From Streptomyces lienomycini (lineage in GTDB: Bacteria; Actinomycetota; Actinomycetes; Streptomycetales; Streptomycetaceae): 64,000 bases of DNA. The stretch covers positions 1,488,001 to 1,552,000 of the forward strand of contig NZ_CP116257.1 in assembly GCF_027947595.1 (NCBI RefSeq). Reading direction: 5' to 3'. Below the pieces are notes generated by a model that was given only the letters and a program-made list of their open reading frames with translations, was not told the origin of the DNA and did not search any database. A program made the translations under genes and the position numbers. This document shows positions 1 to 7,854 of the stretch, in pieces. Every line of letters begins with the position of its first letter. Position 1 is the first letter of the stretch.

Positions 1-97
1 GGACCTCGTAGAAGACGGCTCGTTTGAACCAGTCCGGGTCCCGGTCCTTGGCGGGGGTGTCCTCGAAGGTGTCCGGCACGGGCTCGTTGACGATCAT
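1..97 (-). CDS. treS: Trehalose synthase TreS, N-terminal fragment (cut by window edge)
   Basis: Only the first 32 codons are inside the window. They read MIVNEPVPDTFEDTPAKDRD and go on to PDWFKRAVFYEV, which is the typical amino end of actinobacterial TreS, a GH13 enzyme that interconverts maltose and trehalose. The ATG at 97 overlaps the TGA of glgE (ATGA, positions 97-94), so the two are translationally coupled. In the known TreS-Pep2-GlgE-GlgB pathway TreS helps supply maltose for maltose-1-phosphate, the GlgE substrate, and this order fits that pathway. The rest lies to the left of the window. Confidence 0.9.
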   Translation of the reverse strand, partial: MIVNEPVPDTFEDTPAKDRDPDWFKRAVFYEV

Positions 98-2121
98 GTG
101 GTGGGTGACCCTCCGATCTGCGGGTGGGACGGTCGCAGAACCGTGCAGACGTGCGCGGGCGAACGGCCCGGCTCCAGGCGCACATAGTTGGCCCTGCCCC
201 AGTGGTAGGTCTCGCCGGTCAGCTCGTCGCGCACCGGCACCGACTCGCGCCAGTCCAGGCCGAGTTGCGGCATGTCCAACGAGACCGTCGCCTCCTGGGT
301 GTGGTGGGGGTCGAGGTTGGCGACCACCAGAACCGTGTTCGACCCCTGCCGCTTCGAGTAGGCGATCACCTCCTCCCGGTCCGTGTGGTGGAAGTGCAGA
401 TCGCGCAGTTGACGCAGAGCCGGGTTCTCGCGCCGGATGGTGTTGAGGCGGGTGACGAGGGGGGCGATGGTGGTGCCCTCGCGGTCGGCGGCGGCCCAGT
501 CGCGGGGTGTGAGCTGGTATTTCTCGCTGTCGAGGTATTCCTCGCCGCCTTCGCGCAGCGGGGTGTTCTCGCAGAGTTCGTAGCCGCTGTAGATGCCCCA
601 GGTGGGGGAGAGGGTGGCGGCGAGGACGGCGCGGACCTCGAAGGCGGGGCGGCCTCCGTGCTGGAGGTAGGCGTGCAGGATGTCGGGGGTGTTGGCGAAG
701 AGGTTGGGCCGCATGTAGGAGGCGGCGTCCCCCGTCAGTTCGGTGAGGTACTGGGTCAGTTCCTGTTTGGTGTTGCGCCAGGTGAAGTAGGTGTAGGACT
801 GCTGGAAGCCGATCTGGGCGAGGGTCGCCATCATCGCGGGGCGGGTGAAGGCCTCGGCGAGGAAGACGACGTCGGGGTCTGCGGCGTTGATGTCGGCGAT
901 GACGCGTTCCCAGAAGGCGACGGGTTTGGTGTGGGGGTTGTCGACGCGGAAGATCCGTACGCCGTGGTCCATCCAGTGCCGCAGGATCCGTACCGTTTCG
1001 GTGTGGAGGCCGTCGGGGTCGGTGTCGAAGGCGAGGGGGTAGATGTCCTGGTACTTCTTGGGCGGGTTCTCGGCGTGGGCGATGGTGCCGTCGGGGCGGT
1101 GGTGGAACCAGTCGGGGTGTTTGTGGACCCAGGGGTGGTCGGGGGAGCACTGGAGGGCGAAGTCGAGGGCGACTTCGAGGCCGAGTGCGGTGGCTTCGGT
1201 GACGAAGTGGTCGAAGTCGTCGAGGGTGCCCAGGGCGGGGTGGATCGCGTCGTGGCCGCCTTCGGGGGAGCCGATGGCCCAGGGGACGCCGACGTCGTCG
1301 GGGGTGGCGGAGAGGGTGTTGTTGCGGCCTTTGCGGTGGGTGGTGCCGATGGGGTGGACCGGGGGGAGGTAGACGACGTCGAAGCCCATGGCGGCGATGG
1401 CGGGCAGGCGTCGGGCGGCGGTGCGGAAGGTGCCGTGGGGCCGGTCGGGGGTGCCCTCGGAGCGGGGGAAGAACTCGTACCAGGCGCCGTAGAGGGCGCG
1501 TTCGCGTTCCACGAGCAGGGGCAGTGGGTCGGAGGAGGTGACCAGGTCCCGCAGGGGGTGCCGGGCCAGGACCGCGTCCACCTCCGGCGTCGACGCCGCC
1601 GCCAACCGCGACGCGGCCGGCCTGCTCTCGTCCCGCAACGCGTCGACGGCGGACAGCAGTTCACGCCGTTCCCCGCTCCCGGGCACGTCCTCGGCGGCGC
1701 GCTCGTAGAGCCGGGCGCCCTCCTCCAGGACCAGCTCCGTGTCGATGCCCGCCGGGACCTTGATCCGCGCGGCGTGCCGCCAGGTGGCGACGGGATCGCC
1801 CCAGGCCTCCACGGTGTACGACCACGTCCCGGGTTCGCCCGCCGTGACGGTGGCCCCCCAGCGGTCGGTGCCCGGGGCCAGCTCCCGCATCGGCGTCCAG
1901 GGCCCCGGCCTGCCTCGCGGGTCTCTGAGGACGACGTTGGCGGCGACCGCGTCGTGCCCCTCGCGGAACACGGTGGCGGAGACCTCGAACGACTCACCGG
2001 TGACGGCCTTCGCGGGCCTGCGTCCCCGCTGCACGACCGGGCGGACGTCCAGCACGGGGATGCGTCCGACGGCGCCGGCGCTCTTCGCGGGGGTGGCTGA
2101 CGAGTGGTGCGTGGCGGGCAT
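94..2121 (-). CDS. glgE: Alpha-1,4-glucan:maltose-1-phosphate maltosyltransferase GlgE
   Basis: A 675-residue cytosolic GH13_3 enzyme that transfers maltosyl units from alpha-maltose-1-phosphate onto alpha-1,4-glucan. The ATG at 2121 (MPATHHSSATPAK) is chosen because AGGAG lies 5 bases upstream and because the sequence matches my memory of S. coelicolor GlgE almost residue for residue; an in-frame ATG at 2217 would add 32 residues of low-complexity sequence. Visible are the N-terminal beta-sandwich/helical region, the (beta/alpha)8 core with the nucleophile loop (GVRIFRVDNPH), the acid/base region (VVFLAEAFTRP) and the conserved stretch GFQQSYTYFTWRNTK. It is full length for the family. Its TGA overlaps the treS ATG. 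Function is well supported by family; which of the possible GlgE paralogues this is cannot be told from the window. Confidence 0.97.
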   Translation of the reverse strand: MPATHHSSATPAKSAGAVGRIPVLDVRPVVQRGRRPAKAVTGESFEVSATVFREGHDAVAANVVLRDPRGRPGPWTPMRELAPGTDRWGATVTAGEPGTWSYTVEAWGDPVATWRHAARIKVPAGIDTELVLEEGARLYERAAEDVPGSGERRELLSAVDALRDESRPAASRLAAASTPEVDAVLARHPLRDLVTSSDPLPLLVERERALYGAWYEFFPRSEGTPDRPHGTFRTAARRLPAIAAMGFDVVYLPPVHPIGTTHRKGRNNTLSATPDDVGVPWAIGSPEGGHDAIHPALGTLDDFDHFVTEATALGLEVALDFALQCSPDHPWVHKHPDWFHHRPDGTIAHAENPPKKYQDIYPLAFDTDPDGLHTETVRILRHWMDHGVRIFRVDNPHTKPVAFWERVIADINAADPDVVFLAEAFTRPAMMATLAQIGFQQSYTYFTWRNTKQELTQYLTELTGDAASYMRPNLFANTPDILHAYLQHGGRPAFEVRAVLAATLSPTWGIYSGYELCENTPLREGGEEYLDSEKYQLTPRDWAAADREGTTIAPLVTRLNTIRRENPALRQLRDLHFHHTDREEVIAYSKRQGSNTVLVVANLDPHHTQEATVSLDMPQLGLDWRESVPVRDELTGETYHWGRANYVRLEPGRSPAHVCTVLRPSHPQIGGSPTT

Positions 2122-2577
2122 GACCGCTCCTGTCCGCGTCAACGTGGGTGGGCGGATGACTCTGGGGAGGTGGGTCCTGCGAGGTGCGTGCGGGGCGTAC
2201 CGCAGGAGCCTTCCCACACTCTTCCGGTGGGCAATCCGGCACTCTGTTAACTACTCGCGCGTAGGTCGACACACGCGACGTCCCTGACCGAACGCCTTCC
2301 CGGATGCCGCTCCCGCAATCAGTGCCTTCGCGACATGTGCAGCCTTTCGTGCGGGCCGAAGCGCCACAAGAAGGCCGACGGGGAAAGATCCGGCCATATC
2401 GACGGGCCGTGTCGGCGGCGCCGCCGACGGTCCTGACGACGGGCCCTGTCGGCGGTGTTGCGACACGCCGGTGGCGTTAGCCCGTCCGGCGTTGGCGGAC
2501 GAGTCAGTTCAGGCCGAATCGGAGGTAGGAGGGCGAAGGCCCCAGTCAGGGACAGATCGCGCGGTAACGTCGTCGGG
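2122..2577. other. Divergent promoter region between glgE and glgP
   Basis: These 456 bases separate the divergent glgE and glgP genes and hold no convincing gene; the open frames here are low-complexity shadows. Around 2241-2262 there is an A/T-rich patch (gttaactactcg) that could hold the glgE promoter. An 18-bp perfect palindrome (GTCGGCGGCG joined to CCGCCGAC) lies at 2411-2428. A direct repeat of about 20 bp (cgacgggccGTGTCGGCGG and cgacgggccCTGTCGGCGG) occurs at about 2400 and 2438. I cannot assign a regulator. Confidence 0.5.
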
Positions 2578-5196
2578 GTGAAGGCGATTCGTCGACTGAC
2601 CGTCCGTCCCGTACTCCCCGACCCCCTCCGGCCGCTCAGTGATCTGGCCCGGAACCTGCGCTGGTCCTGGCATCCGGAGACCCGCGATCTCTTCCAGTCC
2701 GTCGACCCCGAGTGCTGGACCGCGTCCGGCCGCGACCCGGTACGGCTGCTCGGCACCGTGCCGCCCGCGCGCCTCGCGGAGCTGGCCGAGGACCGGCGCT
2801 TCCTGCGCCGGCTGACCGCGGTGGCCGACGACCTCGACCACTACATGACCGGCGACCGCTGGTACCAGGGCCAGTCGGACCGACTCCCGGCCGCCGTGGC
2901 CTACTTCTCGCCCGAGTTCGGCATCACCGCCGCGCTGCCCCAGTACTCCGGCGGCCTGGGCATCCTGGCCGGCGACCACCTGAAGGCGGCCAGCGACCTC
3001 GGTGTGCCACTCGTGGGCGTGGGCCTGCTCTACCGCCACGGCTACTTCCGCCAGTCCCTCTCCCGGGACGGCTGGCAGCAGGAGCACTACCCCGTCCTCG
3101 ACCCCCACGAGCTGCCGCTGGTCCCCCTCAAGGAGAGCGACGGCACCCCCGCCCACGTCGCCCTGGCGCTGCCCGGCGGCCGGGAGCTGCGGGCCCGGAT
3201 CTGGCTGGCCCAGGTCGGCCGGGTGCCGCTGCTGCTGCTCGACTCGGACGTCGAGGAGAACGCCCTCGGCGAACGCGGAGTCACCGACCGGCTGTACGGC
3301 GGCGGCAGCGAGCACCGGCTCCTCCAGGAGATGCTGCTCGGTATAGGAGGTGTCCGGGCGGTACGGACGTACTGCCGGCTGACCGGCCACGCCGCGCCGG
3401 AGGTGTTCCACACCAACGAGGGCCACGCCGGCTTCCTCGGCCTGGAACGCATCGCCGAACTGTGCGACGAGGGCCTGGAGTTCGGCTCTGCGCTGGAGGC
3501 GGTGCGGGCCGGCACCGTCTTCACCACCCACACCCCGGTCCCGGCCGGCATCGACCGCTTCGACCGCGAGCTGGTCGCCCGCCACTTCGGCCCCGACTCC
3601 GAACTCCCGCGCATCGACGTCGAGCGCGTCCTCAGGCTCGGCATGGAGACCTACCCCGGCGGCGAGCCGAACCTCTTCAACATGGCCGTGATGGGCCTGA
3701 GGCTCGCCCAGCGCGCCAACGGCGTCTCCCTGCTGCACGGCGGGGTCAGCCGCGGGATGTTCGCCGGGCTGTGGCCCGGCTTCGACGCCGACGAGGTGCC
3801 GATCACCTCGGTCACCAACGGTGTGCACGCCCCGACCTGGGTGGCGCCCGAGGTGTTCCGGCTCGGCGCCCGCCAGATCGGCGTGCAGCGGGCCGAGGAC
3901 GCGCTCGCCGTCGGCGGCTCGGACCGCTGGGACTCGGTCGCCGACATCCCCGACCAGGACATCTTCGAGCTGCGCCGCACCCTGCGCGCCCAGCTCGTCG
4001 AGGAGGTCCGCGAGCGGCTGCGCACCTCCTGGCGGCAGCGCGGCGCCGGGACGGCCGAACTGGGCTGGGTCGACGACGTCCTCGACCCCGACGTGCTCAC
4101 CATCGGCTTCGCCCGGCGCGTCCCGTCGTACAAGCGGCTCACGCTGATGCTGCGCGACCGGGAGCGGCTGACGGAGCTGCTGCTGCATCCCGAGCGGCCC
4201 GTCCAGATCGTCGTCGCGGGCAAGGCGCACCCGGCGGACGACGGCGGTAAACGCCTGGTGCAGGAGCTGGTGCGGTTCGCGGACGACCCGCGGGTGCGGC
4301 ACCGGATCGTGTTCCTGCCGGACTACGGCATGGCGATGGCGCAGAAGCTCTACCCGGGCTGCGACATCTGGCTGAACAACCCTTTGCGGCCGCTGGAGGC
4401 GTGCGGCACCTCGGGCATGAAGGCGGCGCTCAACGGCTGCCTCAACCTGTCGGTGCTCGACGGCTGGTGGGACGAGTGGTACCAGCCGGACTTCGGCTGG
4501 GCGATCCCCACCGCCGACGGCGCGGGAACCGACCCCGACCGGCGCGACGCCATAGAGGCCAACGCCCTGTACGACCTGCTGGAGCAGCGGATCACCCCGC
4601 GCTTCTACGAGCGGGGCGCGAGCGGGCTGCCCGACCGGTGGCTGGAGATGGTCCGCAGGACCCTCAGCCTGCTCGGTCCGAAGGTGCTGGCCGGCCGCAT
4701 GGTCCGCGAGTACGTCGAGCGGCTCTACGCCCCCGCCGCCGAGGCGCACCGCGCGATGGACCCGGACTCCGCGCGCGGGCTCGCCGAGTGGAAGGCGCGG
4801 GTGCGGGCCGCCTGGCCGGGGGTGCGCGTCGACCACGTGGAGACCTCCGCCGCGTCCGCGAGCGCCGAACTCGGCACCACGCTCGCCCTGCGGGTGCGGG
4901 TGAAGCTCGGCGACCTCGCGCCTCAGGACGTGGAGGTGCAGGCGGTCTCCGGCCGGGTCGACTCGGAGGACCGGATCACCGACGCGGCGAAGGTCCCGCT
5001 GAAGCCGGTGGGCGGCCCCGACCTGGAGGGCCGCTGGGTGTACGAGGGGCCGCTCGCCCTGGACCGCACCGGCCCCTTCGGCTACACGGTCCGCGTCCTG
5101 CCCGCGCACCGGCTGCTGGCGTCCGGCGTGGAGACCGGCCTGGTCGCGGTGCCCTCGGGCGACCTGGTGGAGGCGGCCGGGCTGCTGATGCGGTGA
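2578..5196 (+). CDS. glgP: Glycogen phosphorylase (alpha-glucan phosphorylase, GT35)
   Basis: An 872-residue pyridoxal-phosphate enzyme that removes glucose-1-phosphate from glycogen or alpha-glucan ends in the cytosol. It belongs to the actinobacterial/archaeal type with a DUF3417 N-terminus (PLSDLARNLRWSWHPET). Visible are the glycine-rich substrate region (PQYSGGLGILAGDHLK), the nucleotide-side stretch VFHTNEGHAGFL, and near residue 610 the PLEACGTSGMKAALNG segment that carries the PLP lysine. The GTG at 2578 is chosen because the protein then begins VKAIRRLTVRPVLPD at the start of the conserved region; an in-frame ATG at 2455 adds 41 non-conserved residues. No good ribosome-binding site precedes the GTG. 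It is divergent from glgE, placing glucan breakdown beside glucan synthesis. Confidence 0.95.
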   Translation: MKAIRRLTVRPVLPDPLRPLSDLARNLRWSWHPETRDLFQSVDPECWTASGRDPVRLLGTVPPARLAELAEDRRFLRRLTAVADDLDHYMTGDRWYQGQSDRLPAAVAYFSPEFGITAALPQYSGGLGILAGDHLKAASDLGVPLVGVGLLYRHGYFRQSLSRDGWQQEHYPVLDPHELPLVPLKESDGTPAHVALALPGGRELRARIWLAQVGRVPLLLLDSDVEENALGERGVTDRLYGGGSEHRLLQEMLLGIGGVRAVRTYCRLTGHAAPEVFHTNEGHAGFLGLERIAELCDEGLEFGSALEAVRAGTVFTTHTPVPAGIDRFDRELVARHFGPDSELPRIDVERVLRLGMETYPGGEPNLFNMAVMGLRLAQRANGVSLLHGGVSRGMFAGLWPGFDADEVPITSVTNGVHAPTWVAPEVFRLGARQIGVQRAEDALAVGGSDRWDSVADIPDQDIFELRRTLRAQLVEEVRERLRTSWRQRGAGTAELGWVDDVLDPDVLTIGFARRVPSYKRLTLMLRDRERLTELLLHPERPVQIVVAGKAHPADDGGKRLVQELVRFADDPRVRHRIVFLPDYGMAMAQKLYPGCDIWLNNPLRPLEACGTSGMKAALNGCLNLSVLDGWWDEWYQPDFGWAIPTADGAGTDPDRRDAIEANALYDLLEQRITPRFYERGASGLPDRWLEMVRRTLSLLGPKVLAGRMVREYVERLYAPAAEAHRAMDPDSARGLAEWKARVRAAWPGVRVDHVETSAASASAELGTTLALRVRVKLGDLAPQDVEVQAVSGRVDSEDRITDAAKVPLKPVGGPDLEGRWVYEGPLALDRTGPFGYTVRVLPAHRLLASGVETGLVAVPSGDLVEAAGLLMR

Positions 5197-5242
5197 CCCC
5201 GGGGCAGCCGGGCGGCGGCGGGCGGCGGCGGCGAGGCGGGGC

Positions 5243-5752
5243 TCAGTCCTCCTCGTCGCCGCCGCTCAGCCGCCTGAGGACGGTGCCGCAGCGGCGTGCG
5301 TAGGCGTGCTGGAAGGCCCGGGCGGCCGGTCCGCCGGCCTTGGCGTACCACTTGGCGGGGCGGCTGAAGGCGTGCACGGTCAGCCAGACCGTCCCGTCAC
5401 CCGTACGGTCGACCACGAAGGCCTCCTCGCCGGACTCGGGATGGCCGGGCAGTGTGCCGTAGGCCCAGCCGGCCCGGCGCGGCTCGTCCAGGGTCCACAC
5501 CACCCGGCAGGGCGCCTTGATCATTCCGGCGAGGGTGACGGTCACGTCGACACCGGGCGCGGCACGCTCCGCGCTCGCGTCGATGCCGACGCCCATCTCC
5601 CGGTGCATCTCCCAGGTGAGTACGGCCTCGACCGCCCGCCGGAAGACCGGTTCGCCCTCCCCGAGGCGGGTGCGTACGTGCATGGGGCGGAAGCCGGGCG
5701 GGCAGTGGCCCTGCTCGCGGGTGGCACCGACGTCGTCGTACGTGAAGGACAT
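5243..5752 (-). CDS. DUF1990 family protein
   Basis: A 169-residue soluble protein resembling the DUF1990 family, with YDDVGATRE near the start, GEGEPVFRRAVEAVLTWEMH, and a C-terminal core containing GYGTLPGHPESGEEAF-like residues (here AYGTLPGHPESGEEAF). No enzymatic function is established for the family to my knowledge. The ATG at 5752 (MSFTYDDVG) is chosen over a second ATG three codons upstream at 5761. It converges on glgP with only 46 bases between, a G/C-rich triplet run without a clear hairpin. Nothing in the context suggests a role. Confidence 0.75.
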   Translation of the reverse strand: MSFTYDDVGATREQGHCPPGFRPMHVRTRLGEGEPVFRRAVEAVLTWEMHREMGVGIDASAERAAPGVDVTVTLAGMIKAPCRVVWTLDEPRRAGWAYGTLPGHPESGEEAFVVDRTGDGTVWLTVHAFSRPAKWYAKAGGPAARAFQHAYARRCGTVLRRLSGGDEED

Positions 5753-5767
5753 GGGCACCAAGAGTAG

Positions 5768-5803
5768 GGCGGCACCCGGGAACCGCTGGTTCCGGGTGCC
5801 GCC
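5768..5803 (-). terminator. Intrinsic hairpin downstream of the first M4 metalloprotease gene
   Basis: GGCGGCACCCGG-G-AACC at 5768-5784 pairs with GGTTCCGGGTGCCGCC at 5788-5803, giving a 16-bp stem with a single bulged G and a three-base loop. There is no T tract, which is usual for Streptomyces terminators. It sits between the end of the metalloprotease gene and the start of the DUF1990 gene, both on the minus strand. Confidence 0.75.
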
Positions 5804-5849
5804 CGCCGTGTTGCCGCCGGTGTCTCCGCCCGCCGGCCCGCCCCGCCCG

Positions 5850-7499
5850 TCAGCTCACGTTGATCGCGGACCAGGCCGCGGCCACCGTCTTGTACTCGGT
5901 GCTGGAGGAGCCGTACAGGTCGGACGCCGCGCTCAGGGTCGCCGTGCGGGCGGCCTTGTAGTTGGTCGTCGACGTCATGTACGTGGTCAGCGCCTTGTAC
6001 CAGATCTGCAGGGCCTTGGCGCGGCCGATGCCGGTGACGGTGGAGCCGTTGGAGGTCGGGGAGTTGTAGCTCACCCCGTCGACCGTCCGCGCCCCGCTGC
6101 CCTCGGCCAGCAGGAAGAAGAAGTGGTTGGCCGGGCCCGAGGAGTAGTGCACGTCGACGCCGCCGAGGCCGGAGGACCAGTAGTCCTTGGACGCGCCGTC
6201 CTTGCTCGGCTTGTCCATGTAGCGCAGCGGGGTGCCGTCCCCGTTGATGTCGATCTCCTCGCCGATGAGGTAGTCGCCCTTGTCGGCGGAGTTGTTCGCG
6301 AAGTACTCCACGCCGGTGCCGAAGATGTCGGACGTGGCCTCGTTGAGGCCGCCGGACTCGCCGCTGTAGTTGAGGCCCGCGGTGTTGGAGGTGACACCGT
6401 GGCTCATCTCGTGCCCGGCCACGTCCAGCGAGGTCAGCGGGTTGGTGTTGCCCGTGCCGTCGCCGTACGTCATGCAGAAGCAGCTGTCCGACCAGAAGGC
6501 GTTGACGTAGTTGCTGCCGTAGTGGACGCGCGAGTAGGCGGCCTTGCCGTCGTTCTTGATGCCGTTGCGGCCGAAGGTGTTCTTGTAGAAGTCCCAGGTG
6601 ACCTGGGCGCCGTAGGCGGCGTCGACGGCCGCCGTCTGGTCGGTGGAGGAGCTGGAGGCGGTGCCGGTGCCCCAGACGTCGTCGGCGTCGGTGAACAGCG
6701 TCCCGGTGCCGGAGGTCTTGCGGGCCAGGTTGTACGTCTTGTGGCCGCCGCGCCCGGTGTCGTACAGCTGGTACGAGGAGCCGGACCTGGTGGTGCCGAG
6801 GGTGACCGTGCCCGAGTACAGGCTCTTGCCCGAGCCGGTCTCGATGCCCTGGTACGCGTGCAGCTCGGCGCCGGTGGCGGCGTCCGTGATGACGTGCAGT
6901 TCGTTCGGGGTGCCGTCGTCCTGGAGGCCGCCGACCACGGTCTCGTAGGCGAGCACGGGCTTGCCGTCGGCGGCCCAGATCACCTTGCGGGGTGCCGCGT
7001 CGGCCGCGGTCTTCGACGAACCGGCGTCCTCGGCGGCGGACAGCGCCTGCTGCTCGGCCTTGGCGGCCTTCACCTTCGGGGTGACGGTCGCGACCTCGAT
7101 CGCGGCCCTGGTCGCCTTGGTGACGCCTCTGGTGGCACCGGACTCCGTGCGGTGCACGACGAGGTCGCCGCCGAGGACGGGCAGGCCGTCGTAGGTGCGC
7201 TCGTAGCGGGTGTGCACGCTGCCGTCGCGGTCCTTGACCACGTCCTTGACGACCAGCTTCTCCTTGGCGCCGAGGCCCATCTCCCGGGCCGTGCCGGCCG
7301 CGTCGGCCTGCTGCTCCCGTATGAGGGCGGTGCGGGCGGAGTCCGACAGCAGGACGGGGGCGGCCGGCAGGGCCGACGGCGCGGCGCTGTCGGCGGCGGC
7401 GTTCCCGGCGGTGAGGCCGGTGGTGAGCATCGCCCCGGCCGCGACCGCGGTGGCGAGGGACAGGGTGGTCCGCTTGTGGCGCGTGAAGAGGGAGGACAC
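5850..7499 (-). CDS. Secreted M4 (thermolysin-like) neutral zinc metalloprotease
   Basis: A 549-residue secreted endopeptidase made as a preproprotein. The GTG at 7499 is fixed by an AAGGAG site 6 bases upstream. Residues 1-40 are a Sec signal peptide (basic start VSSLFTRHKRTT, hydrophobic core, cleavage after an Ala-x-Ala near AAADSA). A long propeptide of the FTP/PepSY type follows (VHTRYERTYDGLPVLGGDLVV). The catalytic domain carries the zinc motif HEMSH near residue 363, followed by the third ligand in GGLNEATSDIFG, and the active-site histidine region near VDVHYSSGPANHFF. It ends after the M4 C-terminal domain with no extra module. It is 62% or so of the length-matched neighbour at 7855-9909 in layout and is a clear paralogue of it, sharing promoter sequence and an identical 101-bp block. 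It probably degrades extracellular protein during growth or development. Confidence 0.95.
   Translation of the reverse strand: MSSLFTRHKRTTLSLATAVAAGAMLTTGLTAGNAAADSAAPSALPAAPVLLSDSARTALIREQQADAAGTAREMGLGAKEKLVVKDVVKDRDGSVHTRYERTYDGLPVLGGDLVVHRTESGATRGVTKATRAAIEVATVTPKVKAAKAEQQALSAAEDAGSSKTAADAAPRKVIWAADGKPVLAYETVVGGLQDDGTPNELHVITDAATGAELHAYQGIETGSGKSLYSGTVTLGTTRSGSSYQLYDTGRGGHKTYNLARKTSGTGTLFTDADDVWGTGTASSSSTDQTAAVDAAYGAQVTWDFYKNTFGRNGIKNDGKAAYSRVHYGSNYVNAFWSDSCFCMTYGDGTGNTNPLTSLDVAGHEMSHGVTSNTAGLNYSGESGGLNEATSDIFGTGVEYFANNSADKGDYLIGEEIDINGDGTPLRYMDKPSKDGASKDYWSSGLGGVDVHYSSGPANHFFFLLAEGSGARTVDGVSYNSPTSNGSTVTGIGRAKALQIWYKALTTYMTSTTNYKAARTATLSAASDLYGSSSTEYKTVAAAWSAINVS
6178..6278. repeat. 101-bp identical block, copy 1 (shared with 8558-8658)
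   Basis: Read base by base, positions 6178-6278 and 8558-8658 are identical over 101 bp, including all third codon positions. Both copies encode the same M4 catalytic-domain segment (GDYLIGEEIDINGDGTP and onward to SKDYW). The flanking sequence diverges at synonymous sites, so this looks like a gene-conversion tract or a remnant of recent duplication. Confidence 0.9.
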
Positions 7500-7577
7500 A
7501 CGAGCTCCTTCGGTGGGGGGACCGGTCGGCATGGGGTGTCCGGCCGGTTGCTTCGAAGTGGTGCTGCGGGTGACGGA

Positions 7578-7607
7578 AGACTGACACCAAAGGCGCGTAC
7601 ATGTCAG
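7578..7607 (-). promoter_or_regulatory. Predicted promoter of first M4 protease gene
   Basis: On the minus strand CTGACA (7607-7602) and CAGTCT (7583-7578) are separated by 18 bp and followed by CTTCCGTC-like sequence that is shared with the other protease gene (see 10070-10099). It would give a leader of about 70 bases before the GTG at 7499. The -35 box is close to TTGACA; the -10 box is a poor TANNNT, so the assignment rests mostly on conservation between the two paralogous upstream regions. Confidence 0.45.
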
Positions 7608-7779
7608 GAGGGCGTGATGATGTTGGCTGAAAACCGACGACGGGGCGGATGTTGCGGGGATGTGAACGCGTGTGACCTGGGTCAAGTCGCAACAAGGCAG
7701 GCGTCAGTGCTTGGCAAAAAACCTGCGGAGAGGGTGTGGAGAGAGGGGGCGGACATGAGGAGAGGCGGGGGCATGGAGA

Positions 7780-7820
7780 GGGCGCCGCCCCGGAGGATTC
7801 GAACCTCCGGGACGGCGCCC
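7780..7820 (-). terminator. Strong intrinsic terminator between the two M4 protease genes
   Basis: Positions 7780-7796 pair with 7804-7820 over 17 bp with one G-U wobble, around a seven-base loop (TTCGAAT on the minus strand). It lies 34 bases beyond the stop of the upstream protease gene. The upper stem and loop look like a tRNA T-arm (GGAGG-TTCGAAT-CCTCC), but no other tRNA parts are present. Confidence 0.85.
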
Positions 7821-7854
7821 TGACTTGGGGTGGTGCACCCGGGAGCGGGCCGGC

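Noticed and set aside
124..2100. Long plus-strand open frame opposite glgE
   Set aside because: Antisense shadow of a high-GC gene; glgE is confirmed by its motifs and start site.
2509..5109. Long minus-strand open frame opposite glgP
   Set aside because: Antisense shadow with valine/glycine/arginine-rich low-complexity translation; glgP motifs lie on the other strand.
7780..7820. A tRNA gene, suggested by the TTCGAAT loop
   Set aside because: Only a T-arm-like hairpin is present; there are no acceptor, D or anticodon arms.
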